Part shown: positions 35,222-44,506 of the stretch, in pieces | Layout of the letters: every line of letters begins with the position of its first letter | Numbering within the stretch: position 1 is the first letter of the stretch | DNA from: Streptomyces muensis | GTDB taxonomy: Bacteria; Actinomycetota; Actinomycetes; Streptomycetales; Streptomycetaceae | NCBI RefSeq assembly: GCF_021474425.1 | Contig: NZ_JAKEIP010000028.1 | Location: forward strand, 1 to 57,950 | Length of the DNA: 57,950 nucleotides | Direction of reading: 5' to 3' | The notes under the pieces: model-generated | Database searches by the model: none | Told to the model about the DNA's origin: nothing | What the model saw: the letters and a program-made list of their open reading frames with translations, nothing else | Program-made: the position numbers and the translations under genes

Positions 35222-37023
35222 TTCGGTACGTCGATCCGGTCGATGTCGGGCGCGTAGCCGGTGCCGCTGTCGAAGGTGATCGTGTTGGTTCCGGCCCTCA
35301 GCTTCACCGGCACATGAACGCTGTTCACCGTGGCCCAGTCGCCGGTGGAGGCGAACTTGTGCGAGGTGGCGCCGCCTCCGTCGGCGGACACCAGGACCGA
35401 CCGGGAGTCACCGCTGACGTAGGCGACCTTGATCTGGTAGATGCCGGCCTTGGGCACCACGACGTCGTTGACGCTGACCTTGCCGCCTGTGTAGAGGTTG
35501 CCGACCTTGCGGCCGTCGGAGCAGGCCGAGCAGTCGGCGACGGAGGCGTTGCCGCTCAGGGTGCCCGCCTCGGCCTCGTAGGCGGTCCAGGCGAGGTCCG
35601 TGCCGCGCGGGGTGACGGTGAACAGCCGGGAGCCGTGCGCGGGGAGGGCCTGGGTGATCTTGTCCGAGTAGCTGCCGAGGTTCTCCTTGTTCCACACGTC
35701 GCGCACCGAGGCCTTGCCCTTGAAGCCGAGGGTGGACCAGTTCGCGGTCACCGCGGCCGGTGCGTCGGAGAGGTTGAACAAGGCGACGGTGTAGGTGCCG
35801 TTCGGGTTCTTCGCCGCCCACACCTGCTGCGGGTCGGAGGCGGTGACGGGCTCGGCGGGCGGGGCGCCGCTCTGGTTGATCGCGATGACCTCGCGGTCGG
35901 TCAGCAGTTTCAGGCCGTAGGAGTCGAGCCTGGTGAGGTCGTCGCCGGTGAACAGTGGGGACTTGGCTATCGCCCAGAGGGTGGCGTAGCTCTGCCGCTC
36001 GGCCTTGGTGAGGCCGTCCATCTCGCCGTTGCCGACATTGAGGGAGTCGAGGTCGTTCCAGCCGCCGGGGCCGGCGTGGTCGGTCCAGGCCGGGGCGTCG
36101 TCCCAGCGGTCGTCGACGGAGTTCTCCCAGCTGACCAGGGTGTTGCAGTAGCACTCGACGTCGGTGTCGATGCGCCAGCCGTTGGAGTACTTCTTCCAGT
36201 CCTCGACGTGCCCGTGGTCCAGGGACCAGGACAGCTCCAGGTGGATCGGGCGGCCGGCGGTGGCGATGGCCTTCTGCCAGGCGGCCACGTCGGCGACGTT
36301 GTCGTAGTTGTCGCCGCTCTTGAACGAGCCGGGTCCGACGCCGTCGAGCTTGAGGAAGTCGTAGCCCCAGTCGGCGAACAGCCGCGCCTGGGAGTCGATG
36401 TACTTCTGTGCGCAGGGGTTCGAGAAGTCGATCTTGTAGGCGCTGTCCCAGCCGTTGGTGGTGCGCAGGTCGTCGTGGACGATGTCGCCGGTCGTGCAGC
36501 CCTCGGCGTTCCAGATCGGTGTCTTTCCGTCGCCGTACGCGCCCTTCTCCAGGCCGACCGGGAGGTAGATGCCGGCCTTGAGTCCCTTGGCGTGGATGCG
36601 GTCGGCGACGGCCTTCATGCCGCTCGGGAAGCGCTCGGGGTCGGCCTGCTGACGGCCGTACCGGTCGAACCGTGGCTTCCAGGACCAGTCCATCCACCAG
36701 CCGGCGTCGATGTTGACGTACTCGTAGCCGAACTTCTTCAGCTTGGCGGCCATCGCGTCGGTCTGCTTGAGGACGTTCGCCTCGGACAGGTAGCTGTAGT
36801 CGCCCTTCGGGTTGAGGCCCGGGTACTTCGACGACTGCATGGTCCAACTGGTCCAGCCCATGTAGGGCTTGGCGGCCACCTCGGTGGATGTCGTGGCGGC
36901 CGGGGGCGCGGTGGTGTCGGCCCGGGCGGTTGGGACGGCGGCGGTGACTCCGGCGGCGAGCGCCAGGACGACCACGGCTCTCAGGGTGCGTGCGGGCAGG
37001 GCGGAGTACGAGGATGACCGCAT
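35212..37023 (-). CDS. GH27 alpha-galactosidase with C-terminal CBM35-like module
   Basis: 603 aa with a Sec signal (cleavage near ARA, residue 35). GH27 barrel 50-370: KPYMGWTSW, nucleophile D227 in FLKLDGVG, acid/base D288 in GWRIDTDVE. A beta domain follows, then a carbohydrate-binding module (about 475-603: YEAEAGTLSGNASVADCSACSDGRKVGNLYTGG, ending DIDRIDV) of CBM35/CBM6 type. Releases alpha-galactose from galactoglycans. TGGAGG precedes ATG 37023. 33 nt downstream of the ROK gene. Confidence 0.94.
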   Translation of the reverse strand: MRSSSYSALPARTLRAVVVLALAAGVTAAVPTARADTTAPPAATTSTEVAAKPYMGWTSWTMQSSKYPGLNPKGDYSYLSEANVLKQTDAMAAKLKKFGYEYVNIDAGWWMDWSWKPRFDRYGRQQADPERFPSGMKAVADRIHAKGLKAGIYLPVGLEKGAYGDGKTPIWNAEGCTTGDIVHDDLRTTNGWDSAYKIDFSNPCAQKYIDSQARLFADWGYDFLKLDGVGPGSFKSGDNYDNVADVAAWQKAIATAGRPIHLELSWSLDHGHVEDWKKYSNGWRIDTDVECYCNTLVSWENSVDDRWDDAPAWTDHAGPGGWNDLDSLNVGNGEMDGLTKAERQSYATLWAIAKSPLFTGDDLTRLDSYGLKLLTDREVIAINQSGAPPAEPVTASDPQQVWAAKNPNGTYTVALFNLSDAPAAVTANWSTLGFKGKASVRDVWNKENLGSYSDKITQALPAHGSRLFTVTPRGTDLAWTAYEAEAGTLSGNASVADCSACSDGRKVGNLYTGGKVSVNDVVVPKAGIYQIKVAYVSGDSRSVLVSADGGGATSHKFASTGDWATVNSVHVPVKLRAGTNTITFDSGTGYAPDIDRIDVPKSS

Positions 37024-37056
37024 GGGTCGTACCTCCAGGGTGTGGTGTCAGCGGCT

Positions 37057-38235
37057 CTACTGCTGTTGGTCTGCTCTGATGAAGGACTGGATCGCGGTGG
37101 CGGCGGCACCGCGCGCCCACTCCTCGAAGGGCAGTGGGCGGGTCTGCAGGTCGCACTGGGCGGCGGAGCCGAACGCGGCCGCGGTGAACGCTTCGCGGAT
37201 CTGTTCGGCGAACAGGTCGTGGGCGGCGAGGCCCTCGCCGGAGATGATCACTCTCTCGGGGCCGAGCAGGTTGGCCACGGTGGCGATGCCGCGGCCGATC
37301 GCCTCGCCCGCGCGCGCGTAGGCCTCGCGGGCACCGGTGTCGCCCTGGTGGGCCAGTTCCACGGCGGCGGCGGTGTCGGTGACCTCGACGCCCGTGGTCT
37401 CGCGGATCCGGCGGACGATCGCGGCGTCCCCCGCGATGGCCTCCACACAGCCGCGGTTGCCGCAGTGGCAAGGCGGTCCTGCCGGGTCGACGGTCACATG
37501 TCCGATCTCCCCGGCCACCCCCTGCGCCCCGGCGACCACCCGGCCGTGCACCACGAGCCCGCAGCCGATGCCGGCGCCGACCGTCACCACGGCGAAGTCG
37601 GACAGTCCCACGCCGGCGCCGAACCACTGCTCGGCGACGGTGAGGGCCCGTACGTCGTTGTCGACGGTGACCGGCAATCCGGTGGTCGCGGCGGCGAGTT
37701 CGGCGAGCGGCACCTCCCGCCACTCCAGGAAGGGTGAGTAGCGGACGACGCCGGCGCCACGGTCGACGTCACCGGAGACGGCGATGCCGAGACCGAGGAC
37801 GGGTACGCCCAAGTCACCGGCGGCGGTGAGCAGTTCGCCGGTGAGCTCGGCGACCGAGGCCAGCACGCCCTTCGGGTCCCGGTCCGGGAGCGGGGCGTGC
37901 CGGGCGACGCGGATCCGGCAGCACAGGTCGGTGAGCACGCCGATGATCTCGTCGCCGGTGACCTTGACGCCGATGAACAGTGCCCGTCCCCCGTCGACCC
38001 GTACCGGGTTGGCGGGGCGGCCGAGGGCGGGGCGGGCCGGTTCGTCCGCGTCCTCCACCAGGTAGCCGGCCTCGATCAGCGGCCGTACCGCCTTGGTGAC
38101 AGCGGCCGGGGACAGCCCCGCCCGCCGCGCGACCTCCAGGCGGGTGAGCGGCCCGTGGGACAGGACCGTGGTGAAGATCTGCGAGGCGGCCGGCGTGTTC
38201 GCGGGGAACGTCTCGGCGCGGCGGGTCGAGGACAT
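37057..38235 (-). CDS. ROK-family repressor
   Basis: 392 aa. N-terminal winged helix at about 29-60 (LTRLEVARRAGLSPAAVTKAVRPLIEAGYL) and a sugar-kinase-like domain with the ROK zinc motif CHCGNRGC preceded by EIGHVTVD. ROK repressors of this form bind a free sugar or sugar phosphate and release DNA. As first gene before the glycosidases it is the probable regulator of the locus; galactose or fucose is a plausible inducer. An AT-rich inverted repeat lies 15 nt upstream of the start. Confidence 0.9.
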   Translation of the reverse strand: MSSTRRAETFPANTPAASQIFTTVLSHGPLTRLEVARRAGLSPAAVTKAVRPLIEAGYLVEDADEPARPALGRPANPVRVDGGRALFIGVKVTGDEIIGVLTDLCCRIRVARHAPLPDRDPKGVLASVAELTGELLTAAGDLGVPVLGLGIAVSGDVDRGAGVVRYSPFLEWREVPLAELAAATTGLPVTVDNDVRALTVAEQWFGAGVGLSDFAVVTVGAGIGCGLVVHGRVVAGAQGVAGEIGHVTVDPAGPPCHCGNRGCVEAIAGDAAIVRRIRETTGVEVTDTAAAVELAHQGDTGAREAYARAGEAIGRGIATVANLLGPERVIISGEGLAAHDLFAEQIREAFTAAAFGSAAQCDLQTRPLPFEEWARGAAATAIQSFIRADQQQ

Positions 38236-38250
38236 GTGCGGAACCTATGA

Positions 38251-38276
38251 CTCTTAATTTCCGCCGTCAATAAAAG
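38251..38276. promoter_or_regulatory. Candidate ROK operator
   Basis: Imperfect inverted repeat with arms CTCTTAATTT (38251-38260) and TCAATAAAAG (38267-38276); six of the outer eight positions pair. It is strikingly AT-rich for this genome, 15 nt upstream of the ROK start, and the layout matches ROK operators with AT-rich arms around a GC centre. Confidence 0.5.
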
Positions 38277-38407
38277 AAGCAGGATTCGTTCACGACGGGT
38301 CCGATCCGGCCGTCGAGGACTCCTACCCGGTGATCATTTTCTGTCCAACTGTGCGTCGTCCGTGGTGATGTGACGGGATGCGAGAAGGTTGCCCCCGCAC
38401 GGGGTGA

Positions 38408-39709
<1,302 letters not shown>

Positions 39710-39766
39710 GGGCGCGCCCGGGCCGGGAACCCTCGCGATCCGGTACGCGTTCTGCGGACATCGTCA

Positions 39767-39805
39767 CCGGATCTCGAAACGGGATGTCGAAACCGGATCT
39801 CGAAC
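39767..39805. repeat. Three tandem 13-bp repeats
   Basis: CCGGATCTCGAAA, CGGGATGTCGAAA, CCGGATCTCGAAC at 39767, 39780 and 39793. They lie 19-57 nt before the start of the TerD-CAP gene. Could be operator half-sites or a slippage product. Confidence 0.8.
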
Positions 39806-39823
39806 CACCACCAGGGCGGCCCG

Positions 39824-41251
39824 ATGAGCGAGTTGGTTCCCGGGGGCAATCTGCCCCTCCCGGGCGGCGGCGTGACCGTCCGGGTGCCCGGCCCCTTCGA
39901 CGTGTCCGCGCTCGTCACCGACGACAGCGGCAAGGTCCGGGGCGACGCCGACTTCGTGTTCTACAACCAGCCGTCCGCGCCGGGCGCCCGGCTGCACGGC
40001 GACACGCTGACCGTCGACCCGCCGCGCCTGCGCTCGGGCGCGACGCGGGTCACGGTGGTGGTCAGCCCCGCCGACCCCGGCACTCCCCTGGGCCGGCTGC
40101 CCGCCCCCGTGCTCCAGGTCTCCGGCTCCGGCGGCCGCCCCGTCGCCCGGTTCGCCCCGCCGCGCCCCCGGCAGGAGACGGTGCTGCTGCTCGCGGAGCT
40201 CTACCGGCGTGGCGGCGGCTGGAAGCTGCGCGCCCTCGGGCAGGGGTACGCGGACGGGCTGGCGGGGCTCGCGCGCGACTTCGGGGTGGACGTCGTCGAG
40301 GACGCGACGCCGTCTCCGGTCCGGCGGACACCGGCCCCTCCCCCGCCCTCGGGTTCCGCCGCGCCCACCGTCGCCTCCGTGCCCGGCGCTCCGCCGATGC
40401 CGACCGCACGGCCGACGATGCACACCCTGTCCGCCGTCACCGCCCCGCAGCACGCCCCGCACGCCCCGCTTCCCGACCGCGACGGCTTCCTCGGCCCGGC
40501 CAACTCCGCCCGTGCCGCCGCCGGTTCACCGCCCGTCACTCTCGACGCCCGCCTCGCCTCCGCCGCCCAGGCCCACGCCTCCGCCATGGCAGCGGCAGGA
40601 CGGCTCGGCGTGGAGGGCAGTGACGGTGTCTCCGTGTACCAGCGCATCACCGGCGCGGGGTACGCGTATCTCACCGTCGGCGAGCACCTGGTCTCCGGCC
40701 CCCGCACCCCCGCCGAGTTCATCGCCTACTGCCTGCGCACCGAACAACCCCGCCGCACCCTGCACGACCCGGCCTTCACCCACGCCGCCCTCGCGTACGC
40801 CACCGGCGGCCGCTCGGGAGACACGTACTGGACGGCGCTGTGGGCCAGGCCGCTCACGCCGGGCGATCTGCCGCGCACCGCGGCCGAGGTCGTCGACCTC
40901 ACCAACCGGGAGCGGGCCCGGGCCGGACTGCACCCCCTGTCCGTCGACCCCACGCTCACCACCGCCGCGCAGGCCTACAGCGCCGACATGGCGGCCCGCG
41001 CCTTCTACTCCCACACCTCGCCCGAGGGCACCCAGCCCTGGGACCGGGCGTCCGCCGCGGGCTCCCGGATGCGCGCGATCGGCGAGAACATCGCGTGCGG
41101 CCAGCGCTCCCCCGGCGAGGTCGTGGAGGGCTGGATGAACAGCCCGGGCCATCGCGCCAACATCCTCAAGCGCGACTTCACCCACATAGGGATCGGCTTC
41201 GCGGGCGGCGGCCCGGCCGGCACCTACTGGACCCAACTCTTCGGCGGCTGA
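39824..41251 (+). CDS. TerD-CAP-CAP fusion protein
   Basis: 475 aa. Residues 1-158 are a TerD domain (PGGNLPLP, then GKVRGDADFVFYN at 36-48). A Pro-rich linker (160-217) leads to a first CAP/SCP domain (218-342; lacks the GHR motif, degenerate) and a second complete one (353-475: LTNRERARAGL, HTSPEG, GENIACGQ, NSPGHRANIL). TerD proteins are calcium-binding stress proteins of the cytosol; CAP domains are usually secreted. No signal peptide is present, so the fused CAP domains are either cytosolic or exported by an unusual route. The AIM24 gene follows 79 nt later. Confidence 0.88.
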   Translation: MSELVPGGNLPLPGGGVTVRVPGPFDVSALVTDDSGKVRGDADFVFYNQPSAPGARLHGDTLTVDPPRLRSGATRVTVVVSPADPGTPLGRLPAPVLQVSGSGGRPVARFAPPRPRQETVLLLAELYRRGGGWKLRALGQGYADGLAGLARDFGVDVVEDATPSPVRRTPAPPPPSGSAAPTVASVPGAPPMPTARPTMHTLSAVTAPQHAPHAPLPDRDGFLGPANSARAAAGSPPVTLDARLASAAQAHASAMAAAGRLGVEGSDGVSVYQRITGAGYAYLTVGEHLVSGPRTPAEFIAYCLRTEQPRRTLHDPAFTHAALAYATGGRSGDTYWTALWARPLTPGDLPRTAAEVVDLTNRERARAGLHPLSVDPTLTTAAQAYSADMAARAFYSHTSPEGTQPWDRASAAGSRMRAIGENIACGQRSPGEVVEGWMNSPGHRANILKRDFTHIGIGFAGGGPAGTYWTQLFGG

Positions 41252-41330
41252 CCGGCCATGGCCGACCCTTCATGGACGGCGACACGCCGCGATCTAGGCG
41301 GAAGGGGACAGTCCGGGACAGGATGCCCCC

Positions 41331-42008
41331 ATGAAGGGTGACCTCTTTTCCAGCGAGCACATGGTCCAGCCCGCCACGGCGCCGGGCATGACGATCGAGA
41401 ACGCCAAATGCATCAAGTACGCGGTGAACGGCGAGATGCACGCCCGTCAGGGCGCGATGGTCGCCTACCGCGGCAACCTCCAGTTCGAGCGCAAGGGCCA
41501 GGGCGTGGGCGGCATGCTCAAGCGGGCCGTGACCGGTGAGGGGCTGCCGCTGATGGCGGTGCGCGGTCAGGGCGAGGCCTGGTTCGCGCACGAGGCGCAG
41601 AACTGCTTCGTCATCGACGTCGACCCCGGCGACGAGTTCACGGTCAACGGCCGCAACGTCCTGTGTTTCGACGCCTCGTTGTCGTACCGGATAGCGACGG
41701 TGAAGGGCGCCGGCATCACCGGTGGCGGTCTGTTCAACAGCGTCTTCTCGGGGCACGGCAAGCTCGGGCTGGTGTGTGAGGGCAACCCGCTCGTCATCCC
41801 GGTCTCGCCGCAGTACCCGGTGTACGTGGACACGGACGCGGTGGTCGGCTGGACCGCCGGGCTGAACACCTCGCTGCACCGTTCGCAGTCCCTCGGCTCG
41901 ATGCTGCGGGGCGGTTCCGGGGAGGCCGTGCAGCTGATGCTGGAGGGTCAGGGCCATGTGGTCGTACGGCCTAGCGAGGCGACGCCGCAGAAGGCCCAGC
42001 AGCACTGA
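41331..42008 (+). CDS. AIM24-family protein
   Basis: 225 aa. The beta-helical AIM24 fold: MVAYRGNLQFERKGQG, LMAVRGQGEAWFAHEAQNCFVIDVDPGDEFTVNGRNVLCFDASLSYRI and LVIPVSPQYPVYVDTDAVVGWTAGL are its conserved strands. Cytosolic or membrane-associated; function unsettled in bacteria. AIM24 and TerD genes often co-occur in stress loci, which fits the upstream gene. Followed by two hairpins. Confidence 0.9.
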   Translation: MKGDLFSSEHMVQPATAPGMTIENAKCIKYAVNGEMHARQGAMVAYRGNLQFERKGQGVGGMLKRAVTGEGLPLMAVRGQGEAWFAHEAQNCFVIDVDPGDEFTVNGRNVLCFDASLSYRIATVKGAGITGGGLFNSVFSGHGKLGLVCEGNPLVIPVSPQYPVYVDTDAVVGWTAGLNTSLHRSQSLGSMLRGGSGEAVQLMLEGQGHVVVRPSEATPQKAQQH

Positions 42009-42015
42009 TGCGATC

Positions 42016-42042
42016 CCCGTGAGGTGATCTGCGCCTCACGGG
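42016..42042 (+). terminator. First hairpin after AIM24
   Basis: CCCGTGAGG (42016-42024) and CCTCACGGG (42034-42042), perfect 9-bp stem, 9-nt loop, 8 nt after the stop. No U-tract. Confidence 0.6.
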
Positions 42043-42086
42043 CAACCCTGCCCGCCCTGCCGACGTCTTGATCGACAACAGGTGAA

Positions 42087-42120
42087 GCCCTGGCCGCGCT
42101 TTCCGGCCAGGGCCGGTTTT
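42087..42120 (+). terminator. Intrinsic terminator after AIM24
   Basis: GCCCTGGCCG (42087-42096) and CGGCCAGGGC (42104-42113), perfect 10-bp stem, 7-nt loop, then CGGTTTT. It insulates the next operon from AIM24. Confidence 0.85.
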
Positions 42121-42128
42121 CAACGCTC

Positions 42129-42197
42129 TATACACGCCGCGTATACCCGTGACGTATACGCACCATCTATACACACAGAGTAGAGACGGCGTGTATA
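42129..42197. promoter_or_regulatory. Array of five TATAC/GTATA half-sites
   Basis: TATACAC 42129-42135, GTATAC 42141-42146, GTATAC 42154-42159, TATACAC 42168-42174, GTGTATA 42191-42197. The first and second form one inverted repeat and the fourth and fifth another. Spacing is roughly one or two helical turns. It ends 17 nt before the TPR gene start and must overlap its promoter. Confidence 0.7.
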
Positions 42198-42214
42198 TCG
42201 ATCGAGAGGCATCG

Positions 42215-43279
42215 ATGTACGGCAAGGCATTCGCCCCGGAGTACCAGGGCTCCCTGACCAAGCTGTCCGTGAACTCCTCGCTGACCGACGTACTGGCCGC
42301 CGGCACCGAGCAGTTGAGAGCGGCCGAGCGGGCCGGGCAGCACGGCGAGGCGGCGCGCTCTGGGCTCGCGGTCGCCGAGGCACACCGGCGTCTCGGACAG
42401 GTCGGGGACGCGGAGCGGGCCTGGAAGGCGAGCTACCGCGCCGCCCGGGCGGCCGGTGACACCGCGGCGATGGCCTGGGCCCTGTGGAGCGGCGGCACGC
42501 TGGCCCGGCAGCGCGGCGCGTTCCCGCTGGCCAGGCGGCTGCTTCAGCTCGCGGCCGACCTCGGCGAGCGCGGCGGCGACATCGTCGTACGCGGCTACTC
42601 GCTGGCCGGTCTGGCGGAGACCGGCCGCATCCAGGGTGACTACGAGGCCGTCCGCCGGCTGCACGAGCAACTGCTGGCCGAGGCACGGCGACGCGGCGAG
42701 GCACGGCACACCGTGTGGGCGCTGGAGGGCATCGCCCAGATCCATCGCAACACCGGCTCGTACGACACGGCGTACGCCCTGTTCGAGGAGGCGGCCGAGA
42801 TCGCCGCGCGCGCCGAGGACCGGCGTGGCCACGCCTGGGCACTGCGCGGGCTCGCCGACATCGTCTCCGTGCGCGACGGCGACACCGAGCGGGCGCTTCA
42901 GCTGCTGTCCGAGGCGGAGACCGGCTGCCGTGCGATGAAGCTGTCCAGCGCGCTGGCCTACAACCACAAGATGCGCGGCAACGTCCTGTACCGCGCGGGG
43001 CGTTACGTCGAGGCCCGGGACCTGTACGAGCAGGCGCTCGCGGAGTTCCGCGCCATGAGCGAGCCACGCGGGGAGGCGCTGTCCCGGCTGGGGCTGGTCA
43101 AGTCCCGGGCCCGGCTGGGGCGCGACGGTGCCGAGACCGCCGCCGAACTGGCCGAGCTGGCCGAAGTGTTGGAGCGGATCGGGCTGCGGCACGCCCGGGA
43201 GATGGTGGCGCGGGCGCAACAGGAGTTCGGCGCCGCGCCGACCGCCGTGGGGAGTGCCGGGGCGGTGGCCGTACGGTGA
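42215..43279 (+). CDS. Tetratricopeptide-repeat protein
   Basis: 354 aa from ATG 42215 (GAGAGG at 42204-42209). Six or more TPR helical pairs, e.g. GLAVAEAHRRLGQVGDAERAW, GYSLAGLAETGRIQGDYEAVRRL, ALEGIAQIHRNTGSYDTAYALF, NVLYRAGRYVEARDLY. Cytosolic. It has no enzymatic motif, so it is a protein-protein scaffold. The stop overlaps the start of the polyprenyl synthase gene, so it likely helps or controls that enzyme. The in-frame ATG at 42149 lies inside the operator array and is rejected. Confidence 0.85.
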   Translation: MYGKAFAPEYQGSLTKLSVNSSLTDVLAAGTEQLRAAERAGQHGEAARSGLAVAEAHRRLGQVGDAERAWKASYRAARAAGDTAAMAWALWSGGTLARQRGAFPLARRLLQLAADLGERGGDIVVRGYSLAGLAETGRIQGDYEAVRRLHEQLLAEARRRGEARHTVWALEGIAQIHRNTGSYDTAYALFEEAAEIAARAEDRRGHAWALRGLADIVSVRDGDTERALQLLSEAETGCRAMKLSSALAYNHKMRGNVLYRAGRYVEARDLYEQALAEFRAMSEPRGEALSRLGLVKSRARLGRDGAETAAELAELAEVLERIGLRHAREMVARAQQEFGAAPTAVGSAGAVAVR

Positions 43280-44325
43280 CGACGTTCCCCTCCGCGGTAC
43301 AGGCGCCGGCGGTACAGGCGCCTACCGACGCCCGCCACGTCCTCGACCGCTGCCGCGCACTGGTGCGGCCCGCGCTGCGCGAGGCCGTGGGCCGCACCCA
43401 TCCATGGGTCGGCGAGATGGCCGCGTACTCCCTCGGCTGGTGCGAGGTGGGCGGCGCGCCGGCCGCCGCCTCCGGCGGGAAGGGCATCCGGCAGGCCCTG
43501 GCCGTACTCGGCGCCGAAGCGGCCGGGGCGCCCGGGCGGGTCGCGGTGCCCGTGGCGGTCGCGGTGGAGCTGGTGCACGCCTTCTCCCTGCTGCACGACG
43601 ACATCATGGACGGCGACACGTCCCGGCGTGGCCGTCCCACCGTGTGGCAGGCGTACGGCACCGGGCCGGCCGTCCTCGCGGGTGACGCGCTGTTCGCGCT
43701 GGCCGTCGAGACGCTCGCGACGGCCCCGGCGGACCCGCGGGCGGTACGGCTGCTGTCCGTGGCCTTGCAGGACCTGGTGCGCGGACAGGCCGACGACCTG
43801 CTGTTCGCGACGCGTCCCTGGACGGGACCGGAGCGTGTGCGGCCGGACGAGTACCGGGCGATGGCCGAGCACAAGACGGGCGCCCTGCTGGGCTGCGCCG
43901 CCGCGCTGGGCGCCCTGCTCGGCGGCGCGCCGCCCGCGACGGTCACCGCCCTCGACCGTGCCGGTCGGCATCTGGGCATCGCCTTCCAGGTGGTGGACGA
44001 CCTGCTGGGGATCTGGGGCGATCCCGAGGTCACCGGCAAACCGGTGTACGGCGATCTGCGCGAGCGCAAGAAGACGTTCCCGGTGCTGGCTGCGCTCGAC
44101 TCGCCGGCCGCGCTTCGGCTCGCCGGGCTGCTGGAGTCGGGCGCCGCGGATCCCGGTGAGGTGGCCGCGCTGATCGAAGCGGCGGGCGGTCGCTCGGCCG
44201 CGCTCGCGGAGGCACGGCGTCAGGTGACAGCCGTGGAGGCGGCTCTGGCCGATGTGCCGTTGGAGGCGGGCGCCGTCGGGGACCTGCGGTCGCTGCTCGA
44301 CTTCCTGGTCCGACGCGATCTGTGA
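43276..44325 (+). CDS. Polyprenyl (geranylgeranyl-type) diphosphate synthase
   Basis: 349 aa from GTG 43276, overlapping the TPR stop (GTGA). Trans-isoprenyl chain elongation. First Asp-rich motif HDDIMDGD (107-114) and RRGRPT after it; second motif reads DDLLGIWGD (241-249), with Gly in place of the last Asp as in many Streptomyces GGPP synthases. GKG and the KTG and GDLRERKKTFP sites are present. No terpene cyclase is adjacent, so the product may feed prenyl lipids or a distant terpene gene. Confidence 0.88.
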   Translation: MTTFPSAVQAPAVQAPTDARHVLDRCRALVRPALREAVGRTHPWVGEMAAYSLGWCEVGGAPAAASGGKGIRQALAVLGAEAAGAPGRVAVPVAVAVELVHAFSLLHDDIMDGDTSRRGRPTVWQAYGTGPAVLAGDALFALAVETLATAPADPRAVRLLSVALQDLVRGQADDLLFATRPWTGPERVRPDEYRAMAEHKTGALLGCAAALGALLGGAPPATVTALDRAGRHLGIAFQVVDDLLGIWGDPEVTGKPVYGDLRERKKTFPVLAALDSPAALRLAGLLESGAADPGEVAALIEAAGGRSAALAEARRQVTAVEAALADVPLEAGAVGDLRSLLDFLVRRDL

Positions 44326-44506
44326 AAACTCGGGTCCTCGTCGAAGCGTTCTCGCTCAATTCCCTTAACTTTTCGTCAGCTTACTCATGCGTCAGAAGCA
44401 AATGAAAAGAACCGCCCTTCGGTTGGGGATTTCGTTGAACGCTTCCCGTCTCGGTTCTCGTACTTCCTGTGAGAAATGAGACCCGGGGGTTCAGCGAGGG
44501 ATGGCC

